Positions 61,233 through 64,000 of a stretch of DNA of 64,000 nt are shown piece after piece (the stretch's first letter is position 1; every line of letters begins with the position of its first letter). This stretch comes from Motiliproteus sp036961355. GTDB lineage: Bacteria; Pseudomonadota; Gammaproteobacteria; Pseudomonadales; Balneatricaceae. A program made the position numbers and the translations under genes. The stretch is from NCBI GenBank assembly GCA_036961355.1, contig JBALVL010000009.1, positions 1 to 64,000 on the forward strand. Direction: 5' to 3'. The notes beneath the pieces are model-generated. The model was given only the letters and a program-made list of their open reading frames with translations. It was not told where the DNA came from and searched no databases.

Positions 61233-61955
61233 ATGAGCAACAGCAATCCGGTATCTTCGTCAGCGGCAGCAGATCCGGTATCGCCGCTGCAGATCGATTA
61301 CTACACCGACCTGCTATGCGTCTGGGCATGGATCGCACAGCGCCAGATCGATGAGATGAAGCAGCAGTGGGGATCACAGGTTCAACTCCGCAACCACTAC
61401 ACCGATATCTTTGGTGATGTGCCCGGCCGGATGGCCAATCAATGGAAAGAGAAAGGCGGCTACGGCGGATTTGCCGATCATGTGCAGCACTCTGCCGCAC
61501 CTTACGACAATGCTCCCGTTCACCCTGAACTCTGGCGTCGCGTTCGCCCCAGCAGCTCTTTCCCTGCGCACTTGCTGCTCAAAGCCTGCCTGCTAAGCAG
61601 TGATGTCAGCACTGAATCAGAGGCCGAGGCTAACACCGAGGCGCTGGCCCTGGCGTTACGACAGGCGTTCTTTGTCGATGCCCTCGATATCAGCGATTCC
61701 AAGGTACTAATGGCGATCGCGGAACGAGCGGGACTTAAACCGGCCGCACTACAGGCCGAGATCGACAGCGGCCGGGCAGCGGCCGCAGTGATGGCCGATT
61801 ACCAGAAGGCCCGCCAACAGCAGGTCAAGGGTAGCCCCTCTTGGGTGATGAACGACGGCCGTCAAACCCTGTACGGCAATATCGGTTACCGGGTGCTGCA
61901 CGCCAATATTGAAGAACAGTTACGCCATCCCGAAGTAGAAGCGTGCTGGTGTTAA
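61233..61955 (+). CDS. DsbA-family (FrnE/HCCA isomerase-like) protein
   Basis: A 240-residue thioredoxin-fold protein without signal peptide, so cytosolic. The N-terminal strand and active-site position read DYYTDLLCVWAWIAQ: the usual CPWC is CVWA, leaving only the first Cys. The insert of helices and the C-terminal VKGSPSWVMNDGRQTLYGNIGYRVL match the 2-hydroxychromene-2-carboxylate isomerase/FrnE branch, with cis-Pro region GSPSW. It may be a glutathione-dependent or persulfide-handling enzyme. It lies between the rhodanese and the DUF2892 gene. Confidence 0.85.
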   Translation: MSNSNPVSSSAAADPVSPLQIDYYTDLLCVWAWIAQRQIDEMKQQWGSQVQLRNHYTDIFGDVPGRMANQWKEKGGYGGFADHVQHSAAPYDNAPVHPELWRRVRPSSSFPAHLLLKACLLSSDVSTESEAEANTEALALALRQAFFVDALDISDSKVLMAIAERAGLKPAALQAEIDSGRAAAAVMADYQKARQQQVKGSPSWVMNDGRQTLYGNIGYRVLHANIEEQLRHPEVEACWC

Positions 61956-61989
61956 ATCACTAAATCATAGCGAAAGGAAAGGTGCCCTT

Positions 61990-62211
61990 ATGAGCGTAGA
62001 TAGAGCCGTTTTTATTTTTGCTGGACTGGTTATCTTAATCAGCTTAGCGCTGTCCCAGCTACACCACAGCTACTGGTTATGGCTGACCGCATTTGCCGGT
62101 TTTAATATGATCCAGGCCGCCTTTACCGGTTTTTGTCCGGCGGCGATGGTGTTCAAGCGACTGGGGTGCCGCAGCGGTGGAGCCTTTAGCGGCAAAGAAC
62201 CATCCGCGTAA
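61990..62211 (+). CDS. DUF2892 membrane protein (YgaP C-domain-like)
   Basis: A 73-residue protein with two transmembrane helices (about 7-22 and 27-45) and the motif FTGFCPAAMVFKRLGC, which matches the membrane half of E. coli YgaP. In YgaP this is fused to a rhodanese domain; here the two are separate genes of one operon. Cys residues at the cytosolic end suggest sulfur transfer or sulfide binding (inference). AAAGGAAAGG is the ribosome binding site. Tandem repeats begin at its stop codon. Confidence 0.9.
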   Translation: MSVDRAVFIFAGLVILISLALSQLHHSYWLWLTAFAGFNMIQAAFTGFCPAAMVFKRLGCRSGGAFSGKEPSA

Positions 62212-62345
62212 GAAGAGAGCCATCGGCGTAACAATAAAAAGAGGACCTGCTTGGCGTAAGGACTGAGAGCCTTCAGCGTGAGAATTAAGAGCCCTCAGCG
62301 TGAGAATTAAGAGCCTTGAGCGTGAGAATTAAGAGCCTTCAGCTA
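62195..62345 (+). repeat. 22-bp tandem repeats anchored at the DUF2892 stop codon
   Basis: Units at 62267-62288, 62289-62310 and 62311-62332 differ by one or two bases (GAGCCTTCAGCGTGAGAATTAA type), with a partial fourth to 62345. More degenerate copies reach back to the last codons of the gene; the GCG TAA that ends it recurs as GCGTAA or GCGTGA in each unit. Confidence 0.92.
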
Positions 62346-62383
62346 AAATAACAGCGGCCAGTAGCCGCTGGCTGTTCTGACCG

Positions 62384-63337
62384 TTATAACCAACCTTTAC
62401 GTTTGAAGTAGATATACGGCGTGATGCCTGCCAGCACCATCAGCCCTAGCGCCCAGGGATAACCCAACTCCCATTCCAGCTCGGGCATGTAGCGGAAGTT
62501 CATACCATAGATACTGGCGACCAGTGTCGGTGGCAGGAACACCACCGCCGCGATTGAGAAGATCTTGATGATCTGGTTCTGCTTGATGTTGATGAAACCC
62601 TGAGTCGAGTCCATCAAAAAGTTGATCTTGTCGAACAAAAAAGTGTTGTGCGACATCAGTGTATCGACATCCCGCATCACCACCCGGCACGCCTCCTGCA
62701 ACTCCGGATATTCACGAATGTGACGCATCAAAAAGGCCACCGAGCGCTTGGTATCCATCAGACATAGACGGATCTTACCGTTGCTATCCTCAAACTTGGC
62801 CAGATTATCGATCGCCTCATCCAACGCCGAATCTTCCTCCTCCAACACCGAATGACTGACCGATTCGAGTCGGGTGTGAATATCCTCCAGTTGGTCAGCC
62901 AGGTTCTCGACCTTCTGGTCGAACAGCGACACCAACAACTCCGCCGGTGAATTTACCGCAATTTGGGCGGCACGGGTGCGCAAGCGCAGTAACCGGAAGT
63001 CAGCCAGGTCGCCATCACGAACCGAAATCAACCGGTCAGGTTGCAAAATAAAAGCGGTGGTCACCGTCTGATGACGGCCTTCACTCTGAGCCAGAAACAG
63101 CGAGTGGATATGGATACCACTCTGGTCGATAAAGTAACGTGCCGAGGACTCAATCTCCTCGACGTCGTCTGACTCAGGTAGCTCAGCGCGCAGGAACTCT
63201 TCAAGCTTGTCGCGCTCCTCCTCACTGGGCTCGTGAGCGTCGATCCAGGCACCACCTTTGAGTTCCGGGGTCGCACCCTCTTGTGACGCTTTCTGTTCGG
63301 CCAAGCGACCGTTGACGATAGTAAACACGCGTAGCAT
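62384..63337 (-). CDS. corA: Magnesium/cobalt transporter CorA
   Basis: A 317-residue channel protein. The long cytosolic N-terminal funnel domain is followed by two C-terminal helices; the selectivity motif YGMNF appears as VASIYGMNFRYMPELEW, and the protein ends IYFKRKGWL. CorA carries magnesium, and also cobalt, inward. It is monocistronic and convergent with the DUF2892 operon. Confidence 0.96.
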   Translation of the reverse strand: MLRVFTIVNGRLAEQKASQEGATPELKGGAWIDAHEPSEEERDKLEEFLRAELPESDDVEEIESSARYFIDQSGIHIHSLFLAQSEGRHQTVTTAFILQPDRLISVRDGDLADFRLLRLRTRAAQIAVNSPAELLVSLFDQKVENLADQLEDIHTRLESVSHSVLEEEDSALDEAIDNLAKFEDSNGKIRLCLMDTKRSVAFLMRHIREYPELQEACRVVMRDVDTLMSHNTFLFDKINFLMDSTQGFINIKQNQIIKIFSIAAVVFLPPTLVASIYGMNFRYMPELEWELGYPWALGLMVLAGITPYIYFKRKGWL

Positions 63338-63520
63338 GGAGCGCTCTCCAGATGTTTCGGTGGCGATCTATCAGCACTAATCTGAGATCAGCCCATTATC
63401 TAATGATCAGTATCGCTCGATGCACTGACGAGCAGTGGTCAAGCTGACGCTAGTATAGAACCATTCGGTAGAAAATATGGCGTTGCCAATCGTGAAATTG
63501 TAACTAATCAATCGTTTAGC

Positions 63521-64000
63521 TTAAAAAATATCTGCAGGACTCAGTTCCAGACCTTCAATTTGTAACCCCTCGGGTGCCGCAGGTAAACGGTTAAACAGTT
63601 CCTGATCCTTACCTTTTTGAATCACAATTTCGACCCGGCGATTCTGCGCTCGGTTGGACGATGAATTATTGGGAACCAGCGGCCGGGTATCGGCATACCC
63701 GTTCACCTGATAGCGCGACTGGTCGATCCTCGGGTCAGCAAACAGCTCCTGCGCTACTGATAAAGCCCGAGCCGATGACAAGCCCCAGTTGGACTCAAAT
63801 TCATTGGTTGAGATAGGGATGTTATCGGAATGCCCCTCTACGGCAACTGTGCCGGTCACCTCGATCAGCACATCACGAATCTTGGCGATGATCGGTACAA
63901 AATCGGCATTGAGTTCAGCAGCACCTGAGACAAAAGAGCCTCTCTCACGAACCCGGATAATCACTTTACTTTCACGCGCTTCAACATCGACACTGCCCTG
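63521..64000 (-). CDS. motB: Flagellar stator protein MotB/PomB, C-terminal part
   Basis: The gene runs off the right edge; the visible 159 codons cover the OmpA-like peptidoglycan-binding domain. The frame reads unbroken to base 64000. Key stretches are VAVEGHSDNIPISTNEFESNWGLSSARALSVAQ and YQVNGYADTRPLVPN, then NRAQNRRVEIVI. The sequence is closer to the MotB/PomB stator type than to OmpA or Pal. The transmembrane helix with the ion-binding Asp is outside the window, so proton or sodium use cannot be judged. Confidence 0.85.
   Translation of the reverse strand, partial: QGSVDVEARESKVIIRVRERGSFVSGAAELNADFVPIIAKIRDVLIEVTGTVAVEGHSDNIPISTNEFESNWGLSSARALSVAQELFADPRIDQSRYQVNGYADTRPLVPNNSSSNRAQNRRVEIVIQKGKDQELFNRLPAAPEGLQIEGLELSPADIF

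Overview
The window is a stretch of chromosome from a marine-type gammaproteobacterium, probably Oceanospirillales (Oceanospirillaceae-like). The case rests on the E. coli-like gene order yibQ-envC-gpmI-yibN-grxC-secB, the glnA-ntrBC/typA divergon, sigma-54 and NtrC sites, PstA and PstC with long periplasmic insertions, and a taurine-degradation end (xsc, pta, MocR regulator). Coding density is high and most genes are ordinary core genes. Species assignment is inference only.

Layout. 1-3944: 3' end of xsc, then pta, a TauR-like MocR regulator and an IclR regulator. 4123-5754: GMC oxidoreductase. 6118-11625: cobalamin riboswitch followed by an exported, membrane-anchored CobN-like chelatase, an ExbB/TolQ-like channel protein and a DUF2149 protein. 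11694-12912: MFS transporter broken by a 4-bp slip. 13052-28902: phosphate region, with phoBR, phoU-pstBAC and pstS. It is interrupted by ubiCA and HU, and by an operon of a small PstS-like protein, a porin and a GGDEF/EAL sensor. 29103-39616: a thioesterase, a chemoreceptor, then a cell-envelope and secretion block. 39800-47862: FAD dehydrogenase, ntrBC, glnA, typA. 48531-50574: three lower-GC accessory genes (membrane protein, abortive-infection-like protein, DUF2161 nuclease-like protein) separated by attC-like hairpins. 50679-55558: hpt, TauE-like permease, proline iminopeptidase, dtd, PhnA, GST. 56076-62211: RND pump operon with an ArsR/BigR-like repressor, divergent from a split YgaP-like operon (rhodanese, DsbA-like, DUF2892). 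62384-64000: corA and a partial motB.

Regulation readable in the DNA: PhoB boxes lie before phoB, pstC and pstS, each with a candidate -10 exactly 10 nt downstream. A near-consensus sigma-54 promoter and NtrC sites lie before glnA, a further NtrC site lies before ntrB, and a B12 riboswitch lies before the CobN operon.

Two things stand out. First, the riboswitch-controlled periplasmic CobN/ExbB/DUF2149 operon looks like an energy-coupled tetrapyrrole- or corrinoid-handling machine at the inner membrane. Second, several unrelated genes (phoU, pstA, the GGDEF/EAL gene, dtd, the DUF2892 gene, possibly ntrC) carry short degenerate tandem repeats that begin at their own last codons and stop codon and run into the intergenic space. 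Together with the in-frame 9-bp repeat in cobN and the 4-bp slip in the MFS gene, this suggests a genome prone to short tandem duplication. A REP-like hairpin family with a compensatory stem change is also present. All gene calls rest on reading the sequence and on family knowledge; no database search was run.
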